From: Linyphia triangularis
Taxonomy: Eukaryota > Arthropoda > Arachnida > Araneae > Linyphiidae
Length of the DNA stretch: 64,000 bases
Assembly (NCBI GenBank): GCA_963978545.1
Contig: OZ021727.1
Location: 53,456,487-53,520,486, forward strand
Direction of reading: 5' to 3'
The notes below the pieces were generated by a model that did not search any database, was not told where the DNA came from, and saw only the letters and a list, made by a program, of their open reading frames with translations. Shown here piece by piece: positions 1 through 64,000 of the stretch (position 1 is the first letter of the stretch; every line of letters starts with the position of its first letter). The translations under genes and the position numbers were made by a program.

Positions 1-2
1 AC

Positions 3-572
3 AAGTCCCGGTTTGTTCTGAGTAGTGATTCTCGTCGGGTAACGATATGGAGAGAATTTGGAACACGTTTTGAACCAAGAAACATTTCGGAAAGACATCA
101 TTTTCCATCAAGGGGAGTAATGGTATGGGCAGGCATCATGATGGACGGCAGAACAGACCTCCATTTCTGTGACACGGGGTCTGTGACTGGTCAAAGATAC
201 AGAAACGAAGTTCTTGAGCCTTATGTTCGCTTGTTTCGAGGTGCTGTCGGTCCTAACTTCATATTCATGGATGATAATGCGCCATGTCACCGAGCGGTGC
301 TGGTTGATAACTTCCTTGAAACGGAAAACATCCAGCGCATGTCGTGGCCTGCCAACTCCCCTGATTTAAATCCTATCGAGCATGTATGGGATATGCTCGG
401 GAGACAAATTGCAGCCCTTTCGCACCCACCAAGCTCCGTTACAGAACTGAAGAGAACTCTCCAAGAAGCTTGGAACCATTTGAGCCCACAACTCATTCAT
501 CATCTCATAGCAAGTATGGTAAATCGCTGTGCAGCGTGCCTAGCTGTCAGAGGTGACCACACGCCTTATTAA
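3..572 (+). CDS. Tc1-like transposase, C-terminal part, cut by window edge
   Basis: Transposase of the IS630-Tc1-mariner superfamily, which moves its own element by cut-and-paste into TA sites. The frame is open from the first bases to the TAA at 570-572, giving about 189 residues; the N-terminal DNA-binding domains and the first catalytic Asp lie before the window. Visible family motifs are RGVMVWAGIMMDG, the second catalytic Asp in FMDDNAPCH, and WPANSPDLNPIEHVWD with the catalytic Glu. There are 34 residues between that Asp and Glu, the DD34E spacing typical of Tc1. The end, CLAVRGDHTPY, is also typical. No stop or frameshift is seen, so this copy may be young. No terminal inverted repeat was recognised after the stop. 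An ATG at 120 is internal to the domain and is not the real start. Confidence 0.93.
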   Translation, partial: KSRFVLSSDSRRVTIWREFGTRFEPRNISERHHFPSRGVMVWAGIMMDGRTDLHFCDTGSVTGQRYRNEVLEPYVRLFRGAVGPNFIFMDDNAPCHRAVLVDNFLETENIQRMSWPANSPDLNPIEHVWDMLGRQIAALSHPPSSVTELKRTLQEAWNHLSPQLIHHLIASMVNRCAACLAVRGDHTPY

Positions 573-1999
573 ACTCCAACATCAGTATTTTATTTAATCT
601 TTTCTTTCATTTTTTCTTTAAGTGTGAACCCTTGCTATTCTCAGTTTCTTTCAAACTGCTACTTTGGATAATAAAATTAATTATTATCGTTCTTTTGATT
701 TGCTTCCTTATTTTATAACCATTTTACACTCGCATATCACGTTTCCCGCCATTCTGAATGTACATTTCCTTTTTTATTCACATAATTATCAATTATGCTT
801 AACTTTTGGACACCAGTGTATATCACGTAATCTAACTAGAACATTATATTATGTGCAATGCTGAATGTTTATGTAAGATCATTTATTTTTTCATTAATAA
901 ATCACATTGAAAAACTATATTAGCTAACAACATTATACTCCGCACTTTTTAACCATATTTACTTACATTAGTACTTATTCTAATCAACTTTAAAGTCCCT
1001 ATAATTCTTATTCGAACTTTCATTGCTTTTAAATTAAACACGTTTAATTTTTCATTAACTTTATGATACATTGCAACTGATTCCTAGAATAATAAATTAT
1101 TTCATTCTTACAAACGGACTATTTTCAGGTAGAAAATATACGTAATTATTTCTAACTGAGAATAAGGTTATGATATTTATTTAATCTTAAATTAAAAAAG
1201 AAAAAAAAAATTACAATACAAACAATTATAATACATTACTGTGAAAAAATTTAGTTTAATAAATTTTTATTTCACTAGAATTTTATAGCTATATTAGAAA
1301 CATAAAGAAATATGTACCGTTAAGCACTTATTATGATACTTTTACAATTATTTTCAAACACACTATCCCTAAAATCAAAGTATCTTCTAATGTATTTTTG
1401 CTGAATAAATGAACACATTTGATTGGTTCTATTTATTGACGCAAGCATTTCTGAGTGTTGGTTTAGCCTAATGCATTAGAATTATTTAGATCATTTATGT
1501 GGTAAATAAAAGCTTCGGAACGACGTGGACATTTTGATCAACGATCGCTGGTCTAATCCATTCCGTGTTTACGAGAGGGCTTTTACAAGCTCAAATTGCC
1601 TTTGTTGATTGCTGTCGTTAGTAAAACAAATGTTTATGAATGAACTAAACTACTCCACATAAACGGTAATAATATGTCCCGATCATTTCAGAGTTCTAAA
1701 TTAGATGTTATCTTTAGAACGTAAAAATATATTAGACCAATTTTGTCTGGATCGTAAAATGCTTATGTAACCTTAAGGAAACATATAAATATTATAAATG
1801 TATAGTAATGTGGTAAGGGATTCCAAGATAATGTTATTCTTATTTTTTTCTTTGATTTTCTAAATTGACTATGTATTAGTAGTTAAAAATTCTGGATATA
1901 TATCTTTTTATACAATCTATGTTTATATCATGTGTGAAAAAGTCGGAGTGAGAATTTTCTCGTGTGTCTGAAAAGTATATAATGAATAAATATATTCAC
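573..1999. other. AT-rich non-genic stretch
   Basis: No gene recognised. Many stops occur in all frames. Some of the first few hundred bases should be the 3' end of the Tc1 element, but I could not place its boundary. Confidence 0.6.
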
Positions 2000-2002
2000 T
2001 GG

Positions 2003-3020
2003 GGAGGGGGGGGGGGGAGAGGGACACTCACTACATTGAGCAATGCAGCACGTGGCGTATTGTTGAGGTTACCAGTCCAGCGCCGTTGAACGTTGTCACA
2101 TGGTGGGTAACTATACTCCTTCTGCGCCTTCCTGCAGTGTATTTTAATGTTGGTAAATCTCATGGAACTATTGGTAAAATGGCAATAGCTTGCCTTGCTG
2201 TCGATGAACTGCGGTCAGAAATTGGGAGATGGGGGGGGGGGGGGGCAACAATTTGCCTGCACGTTTTGCGGAAATCTTACTCTGCAATTCGTTAAGCCGA
2301 TGAACATACGAATTTTCTCGCTCAGTGAACAGCAACCACACAAAAATCCACTTCACAATCTTATTTACAGCGTTGCATACAACACTGCAAGTCTAAAAAA
2401 TAAAAAATCGTGCAGGGTGACAATTATTGAACTATATGAAATAAAGAAATAAACTTTTAAAAACTACACTGAGTTAAAAAATGTAATGCTAATTTCAAAA
2501 GTAAAAATAGATTTTCGGATTTAGTTCATAATATGTTTGATATGCTTGTCATAAGTGACTATGATATGGGTCAGATGAATAGAAAAATTCTATAAAACTC
2601 AAACACAACCAGTTCTTTGGAACTTTTTATCTAAATTTTTAATTGTGACAAAACTCAAACCGGTTTTCTTCAGCTTGCACTTTGTGGCAAATTTTAAGTA
2701 AGCCACAATCGGGTTGCTATTGCTCGAATAAGAATCCTTGATTATCAATATACGCTCAGAAATTTTGTATTTCAAAATTTTTGCCGTAGAATGATCAAAG
2801 CCAATAAGAGTGGGCCTACTAAAGAAAAATCCCAAGGTGCCCTGAATTCAACAGCCAAGTTTTAACTGAATCTCGCAAATCGGTCAAAAGTTATCAAGGT
2901 GCATTTTTATATAGCTCAGAAATTATCAACCAGTATAATTGATGTTGGTAAACTTTTAAATTGCTTATTTTAAATGTGTATTTTATGTAAGGGAAGTGTG
3001 TGTGTGTGGGGGGGGGGGGG
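2003..3020. repeat. Three long G-tracts in about 1 kb
   Basis: Runs of about 12 G (2006-2017), 15 G (2231-2245) and 13 G (3008-3020, preceded by a short TG run) lie close together in an otherwise AT-rich region. The sequence between them is slightly richer in G+C than its surroundings but carries no recognisable coding exon. Confidence 0.8.
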
Positions 3021-4211
3021 AATAAATATACCGAGTTTCGTGCTATTCAGAGAAAAAATATAAAAAATAGGATTAGTCTCCCTTACCTACTTGTAAGGTT
3101 TAACTGATCGTAAAATCTAATTTAAAGCTTACAATTTTGCGTATTTCCTATTATCTGATTTCAAACAAAAAGTCTACAACACAACTACAATATACGCGAG
3201 GGACCAGCATACCAAATTTCAAGACTGATAACGTTAGAAATATGATATAAAAGCCAAGCTCTTTACCAGAGAACAGTAAAGTTGATGTTAAAAGATGTCT
3301 TCTGCATAAATCTCCTAATCTAATATCATACATGGAGTAGAAAATGTACCATAATAATTCGAAAATTCTCTCAATGTGGGAATTCACTTTTGTAAATTGT
3401 TGTTCGAACGTGCAACGTCGTAGAAATTGGATACCTTGTGTTTATGCGGGAAGGAAATATTTTATTGTCGGCTTCGGATACAATTAGAAGCTCGTGTCAG
3501 GGTGCCGATGACAACCATCAGTCACTATCAGGAGACTTCCAGGCAAAGTGAGGGAAGACTAGTGTAAAATTAAAATAACCAATATAGGATTATCACCGGC
3601 AAACTACAGTACAAATCAGATACAGCTGTTTCTAGGCCAGATCGTCGTTGGTTAACCGCAATGCTTGGCGAAAAACTTTCGGGTCGTTGAAAGTAAGTAA
3701 ACGAATCCAGTGAGAATTGAGTGATGCCCTGATGCTGGCCTCCGCTATCGACATGGCTACAATTGACATAGCAATTTATTTTTTACTTTTCAGCGACATA
3801 TGCTTTCATTGGCCCAATATCCAGTAATGCTTATTTGCTGAAATTTCCCAATTTTGATCCATGCGTTATCCTTTTTGTTAGGTTGATTTTTTAGGAAACA
3901 ATAGGAAGCTCATTGATCGACATGAAATTTTGAAAAACGCGTTGAAAAAAAGTTTAAGAGCTCATAACTTTTTAAATTTACTAAACCAGAAGGAAATAAT
4001 TGTTTTTTGTAGATGTCAAATTGTCCATATTATGGGGAACACAAATTGATTCCGATGTTTTATGGGTAAAGTGGCAATCAAGAAACATGAAATTGAACGA
4101 ACAAACTTAAACATTTCAACATGATTATACAAGGAAACATATGCTAATAGAAAACCAAATATTTTAAGCAATACAATAAAAATAAAACATATTTGTACTG
4201 TTAAAATATAA
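3021..4211. other. Non-genic stretch
   Basis: No gene recognised. Around 3420-3760 the base composition is less AT-rich, which may mark an old repeat, but I find no protein similarity or repeat structure. Confidence 0.5.
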
Positions 4212-4655
4212 CCCATCAAAATCATCTCTGGAAAAAGTCGCCAAGTTCTTTATATAACAACAATGGTCGTGAAAAGTATTGAGATTTATAGTATTACCAA
4301 GTTTAACGTTGTTGTAAATTACGAGCATTAAAAATTAGTAAAATGTAATCTTAAAGTCAAAATTCAACATCATAAGCCTAAATATCCAGCTACAAAAATG
4401 TTTGAGTCGTTTAACCATTACGCTTCACGACACCAACACAGCAAACAAGTGTTTCAGCATAGCTAATGGTTTTTGTAGCTGGATATTTCAGAATTTGAAC
4501 GTAAATTTTGACTTTGAGAAGAACATTTTACTAATTGTCATTGCTCTTACTTATAATAACATTAAAATTGGCTCTACTTTGGATCTCAATACTTTTCACG
4601 GCCATAGTTATTATATGAAGAACTTGCCGCATTTTTGCGAGATGATTTTGAAGGG
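4212..4655. repeat. Long inverted repeat (foldback/MITE-like)
   Basis: The left arm (4212-4398) and right arm (4470-4655) are imperfect reverse complements separated by a 71-bp loop. The innermost 18 bases match exactly (left AATATCCAGCTACAAAAA at 4381-4398, its complement at 4470-4487). Further out, long blocks still pair, for example around CTCAATACTTTTCACG in the right arm and GTGAAAAGTATTGAGA in the left. Outside the arms similarity ends abruptly. This is the structure of a foldback element or hairpin MITE. An open frame on the plus strand at 4402-4695 runs through the loop and right arm and is probably a by-product. Confidence 0.85.
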
Positions 4656-6627
4656 ATTTCACTTCTTTTTTATGCCACTAATTTTAAATGTTTAACTTAT
4701 TTATAAATCGATAGCTAGTTTTGTAATGTTTAGAATTCATTATTTTAAAACGTGCTAGAAAACGTCTCGGAGTGAAAAAGGTTAAGTATACATCTTTATG
4801 GGGTACTTACTTATTATATAGTTTGTTGGCGGCCACGAGAACTATTTGATTAGCCGACTAGTTTATCTTTTTAAATTAATTTACTATTTTGTATTAAGTT
4901 TAAAAAACATTCTCCACACTGGTCAATAAGCGGAGAATTATCCAGGATTTTTCTAAGAAAGTTCAATTTACCTGACCACAAGTCAAGCATTCATTATGAA
5001 TGATGATGATATAAAATTATTTTAAATAAATAGTTTATTAAAATTTGCAAAACCTATTGACAAAAGGGGAAAAAAATAATGATTGGCAATCATTTTGAAG
5101 CCGATAAAATGTATAGCCAATGGTCGATTGTATAAGTCGTAAGAACCTTTTTTAAAAATTTATTTCTTGATTTTACAAGCATCGTGATGTGTAGTGAGTT
5201 TTTATAATTTAATAATTGCTAGTATTCTAATTTTTATAACTCAAGCTCCAGCAGAAATATATTCGACATACGATTCATATTTTTCGAGCATTGCCCCTTA
5301 CATAGGATTCGAAGGGGAAAAAGTTAAATATTACAAGCATACGAAATTTCATAGTTCCAGCTCTACTAAAAGTACCTTAATACATAGATGATGAGTGAGT
5401 GAGTGACAAAGTGAGTCTGCAAATATGCCGTTTTCTTTTAGCATTTGATTATCTCGAAAACCAATATTATTGGAGACTTGAAACTTTGGGATCTCACTAA
5501 AGTGGATTACAGCTACCCGTAAAAAAATGCAGTTCTCAGATATATTGTAATGCGCTGAAACGAGGTGTCAAAATACTGCTGAGTTGCTGCCAGTAAAAGA
5601 TGTCTGCCAATGAACTGTAATGACATTTCCTCAATACTTTTACAAAATAACTTCTTATTTTTGTGTTTTGCCATTATCTACAAAGTTACGTAGCATAATG
5701 ATAACAAATTTGCTTTTGTTGGTAATTAAATGTCCCCCATCCCCTTCCAAAAAAAACCCCGTCTTTTACAAAAACACACTTTTTCATAAAATTGATAAAA
5801 TATTTTCTAAAAGTTCTATTCGTTGGTGTTAAAAGTAATTTTAACCTTAATTTGAGATTATTTGCTATTCATGAAAATAAAAATTTTAATACTTTCCAGA
5901 AATTTAAAATGTTGAATACTTTAAAAAATCAAATTAAAATAAATCATATTAAGTGACATTCAGAATAATACTACAATTAATAAAATATGTAAGTTGTGAA
6001 AGAAAGTATAATTATCTTTGCTTATTTTTTATTTTTTTATTTTGTCAACAAATGATTTAAAAATAAAGTTTGGCTCCATTTTCTTAATAAATCAAGCGTT
6101 AAAATTTCAAACATCAAATTTTATTTAAAATCTTTGTACATATTTCATAAACAGCATACATATTTTTATTTCATCAGATTAACATTTACGAAAACTGAAG
6201 CACCTTAGTTAAACGCAATTTTTAAACACATTTCTTTCAATATCCTTTTCTGTGTAAGCTCCAAAAGCAGCAGGATATAATAAATCTGAAAAAAAAATAA
6301 AAAAAAATAATAATAATTATGTGCTGCATAACAATTTATGTTGCTCTATTAATCTTTTTGTAATTAAGAGTAATTACTTCATATTTTTACTTTTTAATTT
6401 TTTAATTAAAATGGCGATAAAATTATAGAAACAAATTACAGTTATGTGGTGAATTTACAACTACCCAACAAATTATAGTGTAGCTTATACGAAGGAAAAT
6501 TGTATCAGCATAAACTCAACATTCTCAGATAAACTACAGATACTTCATACGCGAGAGATATTTCAAAATAAATATCTAATCTACTCCAGTATATAATAGA
6601 AAAATAAAAACTATTAAAGTTTATTCT

Positions 6628-6669
<42 letters not shown>

Positions 6670-7288
6670 AATTTTTTTTATTCGATTGTAAAAATGTTAT
6701 ACATTGGTTTATTACATGCTGTTGTATATGATGAAAGGCTTAAATGAATTAGGTATAGATTGTAATGTTTAGCACATATTTTTAATACTTTTTATTCGCT
6801 ATTTCTACTATTTTATATTATAAGTAACCAACAATTGAAAATGTTTCAAAATATGTGGTAAATATTATTTATATTTTTAACTCCATGCTAATTGATAATT
6901 TAGTTGCTTTTACTTGCAAATAGCATTAAGTTGTTGTGAAAATTCTTTTTTTTATTATAATGGATAAAATATAACCATTAAAGTTATCTAATGAACGAAA
7001 GAAAGTAAGATTGTAAAACATTTTGAATACATGGCTTTTCTCTTTTTTGCTCTATAAAAGTTAAAATTTATGTACTTAAATGTATTTCATTGTTTTCCAA
7101 ATGACATCTAAAGGAGGCTACGTTAACTCATATAATTAAATATGGTTTCTTAAAATAGGTTTCTTAGAATGTAAGAAGTTATGTTAGAATTTCTTAGAGA
7201 ATAAGTTATACGTGTGTTAACTACATCCTGTTAAATAAGGTACAGGGTTATTTCTTAAGTCAAATTTGTACGAAAAGAACATAACCAT
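4656..7288. other. AT-rich non-genic stretch downstream of the Dscam-like gene
   Basis: No gene recognised. It includes a 34-base T-run at 6629-6662. A short GAGT-type repeat lies near 5389-5405. The 3' untranslated region of the minus-strand gene may extend into this stretch. Confidence 0.5.
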
Positions 7289-7294
7289 TTTATT
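7289..7294 (-). promoter_or_regulatory. Candidate polyadenylation signal AATAAA
   Basis: On the minus strand AATAAA lies about 52 bases after the TGA of the Dscam-like gene. It is the first such hexamer after the stop. In sequence this AT-rich many hexamers occur by chance, so a longer 3' UTR using a later signal is equally possible. Confidence 0.3.
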
Positions 7295-7345
7295 AGAAAA
7301 TTAAAATGCTTCAAACCTGCTTTTCGACAATCTTCAGTATATATT

Positions 7346-59536
<52,191 letters not shown>

Positions 59537-62500
59537 CTGAGATATTTATAAATTAAATATTATATAACAAATATTTTTTTTAATAACTGTCTAGCAATGG
59601 TATTGAACTGAATTTAAGTAAGTGCAAACTAAAGTTTGTGTGAAATATTTTCTAAGTTATTAAATTGAAAGTTTTCATAACAACTATCGAATTTTAGTTA
59701 CTTTATAAGAAATATAATGATCATTTAGTTAATGTTACACATTTTTAGTAAAAATCTTTATTTATCATTAATTATTTTTCATACCTAGAGCAAAATTTAG
59801 TTTTGTAAAAATGAATTTGAAGCCGTTGTTAGAGTAAACTTTATAAATAAGTATAATTTCAATCAAAGTAAAATATTAAATATCATCAATGTTATAATTA
59901 ACACTAAGTCGGTGGGCATTTAGTGAAGTTTTTATATAATAACCATTCACCTTTTTAAAAGAGAATAACATTAGCTTTTATATAACAACCATTACATTTC
60001 AGTTAACTTATAAAATATCAGATAATTTACAATCGTAAAAATTGTTTACATATATTTTCCCTTAAGTTATTTAATTTATTATCAATAATTTTCATGTTTG
60101 ATTTTGTTTTCATGTATTTTCTAGTTAGCAATCTAAAATGTTTTTTTAAAAAATCAAATTTAATATCCCATTAAAATAAATTAATAATAGTACTAGTCCC
60201 AGTGAAGATGACTATTTAGTAACCATAAATTGAACAACTACTAGCATTTGATTACATTTAGTGTCTGTTATTAATAACACATATCTAATACAGTTTAAAA
60301 TTAGAGGTATTTCAAGATGCTGAATTAATATTAAGATTGAAGGTATATGCATAGACTAAGTTTGCAGTAAAACATCCTAAAAATTTTCTAAGCTTCAATT
60401 TAAACAATGCAAATTTTAAAAAAGTAGCTTATAAAATAAAATGAGTAAAAGGCTTGAAATAACAACGACTCATTTATCATAAAACATCTAATAAGAAGAC
60501 GATTTTTTTTTTTAATTATATGAAACAAAACTATTTTTTGCACGTCAGTTAAACGTCTAATCAGCATTCTTGTAGTTTTTTGTTCTTGATTTACGATGTT
60601 TAAAAAAAGAAATGTTTACAAAAGACTGATTCACTATGTTGTTTTACTTAATCGTCTTTAATCTCATTCTCATAAGAATTTAATTTTGTAGGAGCATGCA
60701 TGTGACTAACCAATTTTTTTTAAATTTAAATATTTTTTTCGTATTTAAGTTTCTTTATTAATTCTTCTTTGCAACACAAGCAGTTTCATTATTTGTTGCA
60801 GGGAAATCGTTAAAAAAAAAAAAAAAAAAAAAAAAAACATTTGAAAATAAACAGAATTTAATTGAAGCAAAATCAGAAGTTTTTAATGTAGTAAAAACAT
60901 GACATCAATTTTTATAGTTAGGAATTCGAAATCCAAATTTGTCTTTAATACTCATTTATAAAACTAAATTATTTCAAGAATTTAACTTTTAGCAACTTGT
61001 ATAATTGCTACCATGGAAACTTAACATTATTTCTGTTAGACAATCAAATAATTTTGAAACTATCTCTCGCGAACACACTTTATTATTGTAATTACTTTCA
61101 ACGTAAAATTTCGGACTGCCTTATATTAAAGAAAAAGATAACATATTTCTACTACTCAGGATTGTTAGATGGTAATTTGCCAATAATAGCAGAATTAATT
61201 GATAATTGCATTATATATTCAATCGTGATCTGGTAATTGTTGTAATTGAAATTCCGAGTTAGTTTTAAATTATAATTAAAGGAATTTATTGTCATCATTC
61301 TTACTGAGTGTGCTTTTAATAAAGCAGTTGAACTACACATTGATCATAACCGCATTAGATGGTATTTAAAACTTCTATTAAACGAAAAATGTGTTGTTTA
61401 CTTTCTAAAGAATTCATTTTGATAATACTACTTTTGGAAAATATGACACAGAATAATTTTCACATATTCACCACACTAGAATATCTCTCTCACTATATCT
61501 CCTTTATTATTATCACTTATACCTTCTACCATAAAAGCTCCCTTTTTTAAAAACACAATCCTATGGATTTTTCTTTAAATCGGTTCAAGCCCTCTCCTCA
61601 TCTCTTCGAATAACATACCCAAAAGATATGTGCATTCAGGATATCATGAAAATACACACAAAAACATCCATTCAAAAAGAGAAGGAAAAACGGATGGCTC
61701 CTAGATGCAAGGTCCCCAAATAGTTCGTCCTCAGAGTGCTTTATAGGATTTGTGATATTCTGGCAAAGCGCACTTAGATCAGATGGAAGGTAGGGTTTAC
61801 TTTATTTATTTTTAGGAATCCAAAATGGTGAATGTTAGGGTTTAAGCTAAGACTTTTTCTGGTGTGTGATCTTCTTAATGGATACAAAATAGACGCTGCC
61901 AATGGAATTCCGGTGATGGGTCATGTGTTTGTGTGTGGAAGACTGTTTTCAACACGTATGGGAGTAAGGTTGCATGCTTGGGATTTCTTTGAAAAAGGTG
62001 ATTTAGCGGATGCATCAAGGTTTTGGGTTCAACTTATTTACTTTCAAGAAAATGGAAAACATTACCTAGTTTTTTAAATATTCTGAGAATGTTCTTTTTA
62101 AGTAGTTTTTTTAATGCATTGTCATACATATGAATACATTTTAACGAACATGATATTTGTTTAGATTATCAGAAAATTTAAAATTCGAAAGTACAATTGA
62201 AAATGAATTTAATTAAACGACAAGTATGAATTTAATCCATGTGCTACAATATTAATAAAATATACGCATTATTGGAATTAATTAGAATATGTACAATACA
62301 AATATTTACAATAAGAAAACACTATGAGCTAATTGAAATTTATCTATGAATGTTTTCAAATTAACGAAAATGGTGAACACATTTTTATAATAGATATAAT
62401 ATGAATTATTTTCATTTAATTAATAAATTCCTGTAATATTAATGCCCATAAAGTGTTCGTATATATAAAGATTCTAGTTAAATTCTACACTTGTATCAGT

Positions 62501-64000
62501 TGCATTGGTAATAATTTAAGCATCCATTACCACAAAATACAATTGTTGTCTTATATTAATTGACAAATTATTCACCAAACTATCTTGTTATTTGTAAATA
62601 AAATACATTAATTTCATATTGTTGAGATTAATTTAACAAACTTATTTTATTTGAGTAAACACAATATTTAAAATTGTATTTATAAATAAAATGCTTCACT
62701 TCTTCTAAAAAATATCACCGAGTTCGTCACAACTTGGAATAATTTATCAAAACTTATTTTTATAGCTATTTTCACAGCAGAATCAATTTTTCAATAATTA
62801 ATTTACCCTGCACCACTTTTGACGAGTTAGTGTAATTGGTATTTCATGTACGTGTGTTACCTATTTCTGCTTTGGGTAGAATACATTTTTATCTGAACCT
62901 ACTCAACATGTAATTTTCTAAAGTAAACTTAGGAGTCAACCTATTTAGCTCTTGGCTTGAATGAAAAGTTAATTTCAGCTAATTAAGGGCAAAGAAGGTT
63001 GAACTAGAAATGAAGTTTTAGGAAGGCGGAAGTTTTGTTTTGTTGAGAGAGGTAATTTTCAACTACTAAAAAGTTACTTATAAATCATAATTCAAACTAT
63101 GTAAACCTTTTTTGTTACAAAAATGTAGTTGTTACAAATATATAGAATTATTCAAATATGTATTTGCGATTAATAAAATTTTTTATTTGATATAAAAAAT
63201 ATTTTTTTAAGTATATGAACTAAACTTAAACATTTAAGGTACCAATACACTGTGGAATTTTGTTCTTTTTTTTTTAACTAAACTCGCCAATAGTTTTCAG
63301 TTGTTTTACCGATCATAACTCAGTTTGTATTTAATTTAGAACTTTAATTTTAATTTTCTAATGAAATACAATGATTAATTACAAGTAATCTACCAGAACT
63401 TTAAATATAAATCAAATAGCTTACTTTTCATTGACTTTTATTTTGAAAGTGAATAAAATTACTCATTTTTTTATAAATATATCATGATTCAAAATTTAGT
63501 AAAAAAAATATATCATGGATATATTAGATTGTAGCAGATTCCCTGCACTGCATTACCCACTTTAAATTACAATATATATATTTTTTTTTAAATAGATGAT
63601 TCAAATTGAAGTTATCTCTGGTAAAAAAAAAAAAATTAAAAAAAAAAAAAAAGTCTTACACTAACACAAATTAATTCCGGTTAAATTTAGTTACTCTTCT
63701 TTAATTACTCTGTACCTACAGAAAAATGTACATTGTTATAAAAGTATTTTGAACATCATAAATATCATAGTAGCATTTTAACGGTACCAAGTCTAATATT
63801 ATTTTAGAATTAAAAAACAATAGTGGAAATTTCCCCCAAATTTCTCAATTTCCAATGTGTACTGGAATACTTATGTCCTTATTTATCCGTTAATACTTTT
63901 ATATACAGCCATACTTTGCATCCTTAACTTAATTCAAATCAGATTCTATGTTTTTGAAATAAATAGCTGTTTTGTTGAGAATAATCAAAACTCTGATAAT
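59537..64000 (-). other. Presumed upstream intron
   Basis: Sequence 5' of the first visible exon. No exon with FN3 features and a phase 0 donor was seen. Contains a 26-base A-run at 60812-60837. An 81-codon plus-strand open frame at 61832-62077 is not recognised. Confidence 0.6.

Noticed and set aside
61832..62077. Plus-strand frame of 81 codons
   Set aside because: No family motif and no neighbouring exon logic.

Overview
This window is eukaryotic, strongly AT-rich, and very likely from an arthropod; a chelicerate (spider, scorpion or horseshoe crab) is my best guess. The clues are one large, intron-rich, Dscam-type adhesion gene whose visible domain order fits the shortened chelicerate form, long (TA)n arrays, and Tc1/mariner and pogo/Tigger-type transposon debris. 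The species assignment is inference.

The only host gene I can support is on the minus strand and covers most of the window (59536 down to 7346). It is the 3' part of a Down syndrome cell adhesion molecule (Dscam/Dscam2-like) gene. I joined ten coding exons by reading frame, splice sites and protein continuity: 59305-59536, 54058-54156, 53034-53219, 23693-23986, 21664-21834, 20431-20657, 12257-12320, 11458-11560, 9071-9183 and 7346-7416. All visible junctions are GT..AG, every phase matches, and the exons sum to 1560 nt (519 residues plus stop) with no internal stop. They encode the end of one fibronectin type III (FN3) domain, two complete FN3 domains, one transmembrane helix, a cytoplasmic tail of about 206 residues and a TGA stop at 7346-7348. 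The 5' part (immunoglobulin domains and earlier FN3 domains) lies beyond position 64000.

Layout: 1-572 holds the C-terminal part of an apparently intact Tc1-like transposase on the plus strand. 573-7345 is AT-rich and non-genic, with G-tracts and a 444-bp foldback element at 4212-4655. 7346-23986 holds the transmembrane and cytoplasmic exons, with introns carrying a deleted Tigger-like element that ends about a dozen bases from a splice donor, two long (TA)n arrays, a 23-bp-arm hairpin, and a 1.28-kb element with terminal inverted repeats and repeated internal copies of its end motif. 23987-53033 is a 29-kb intron with three long (TA)n arrays, a (CA)n array, a (TTTA)n array, a pair of ~200-bp inverted repeats about 3 kb apart enclosing minisatellites, and a decayed Tc1-like transposase. 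53034-59536 holds the FN3 exons. 59537-64000 is presumed intron with no exon seen.

I see no rRNA, tRNA, CRISPR, bacterial-type operon or viral gene. The most informative observations are the FN3-to-FN3 join with no Ig10 exon between, the symmetric phase 1-1 exons including the membrane exon, and the structured repeats in the introns.
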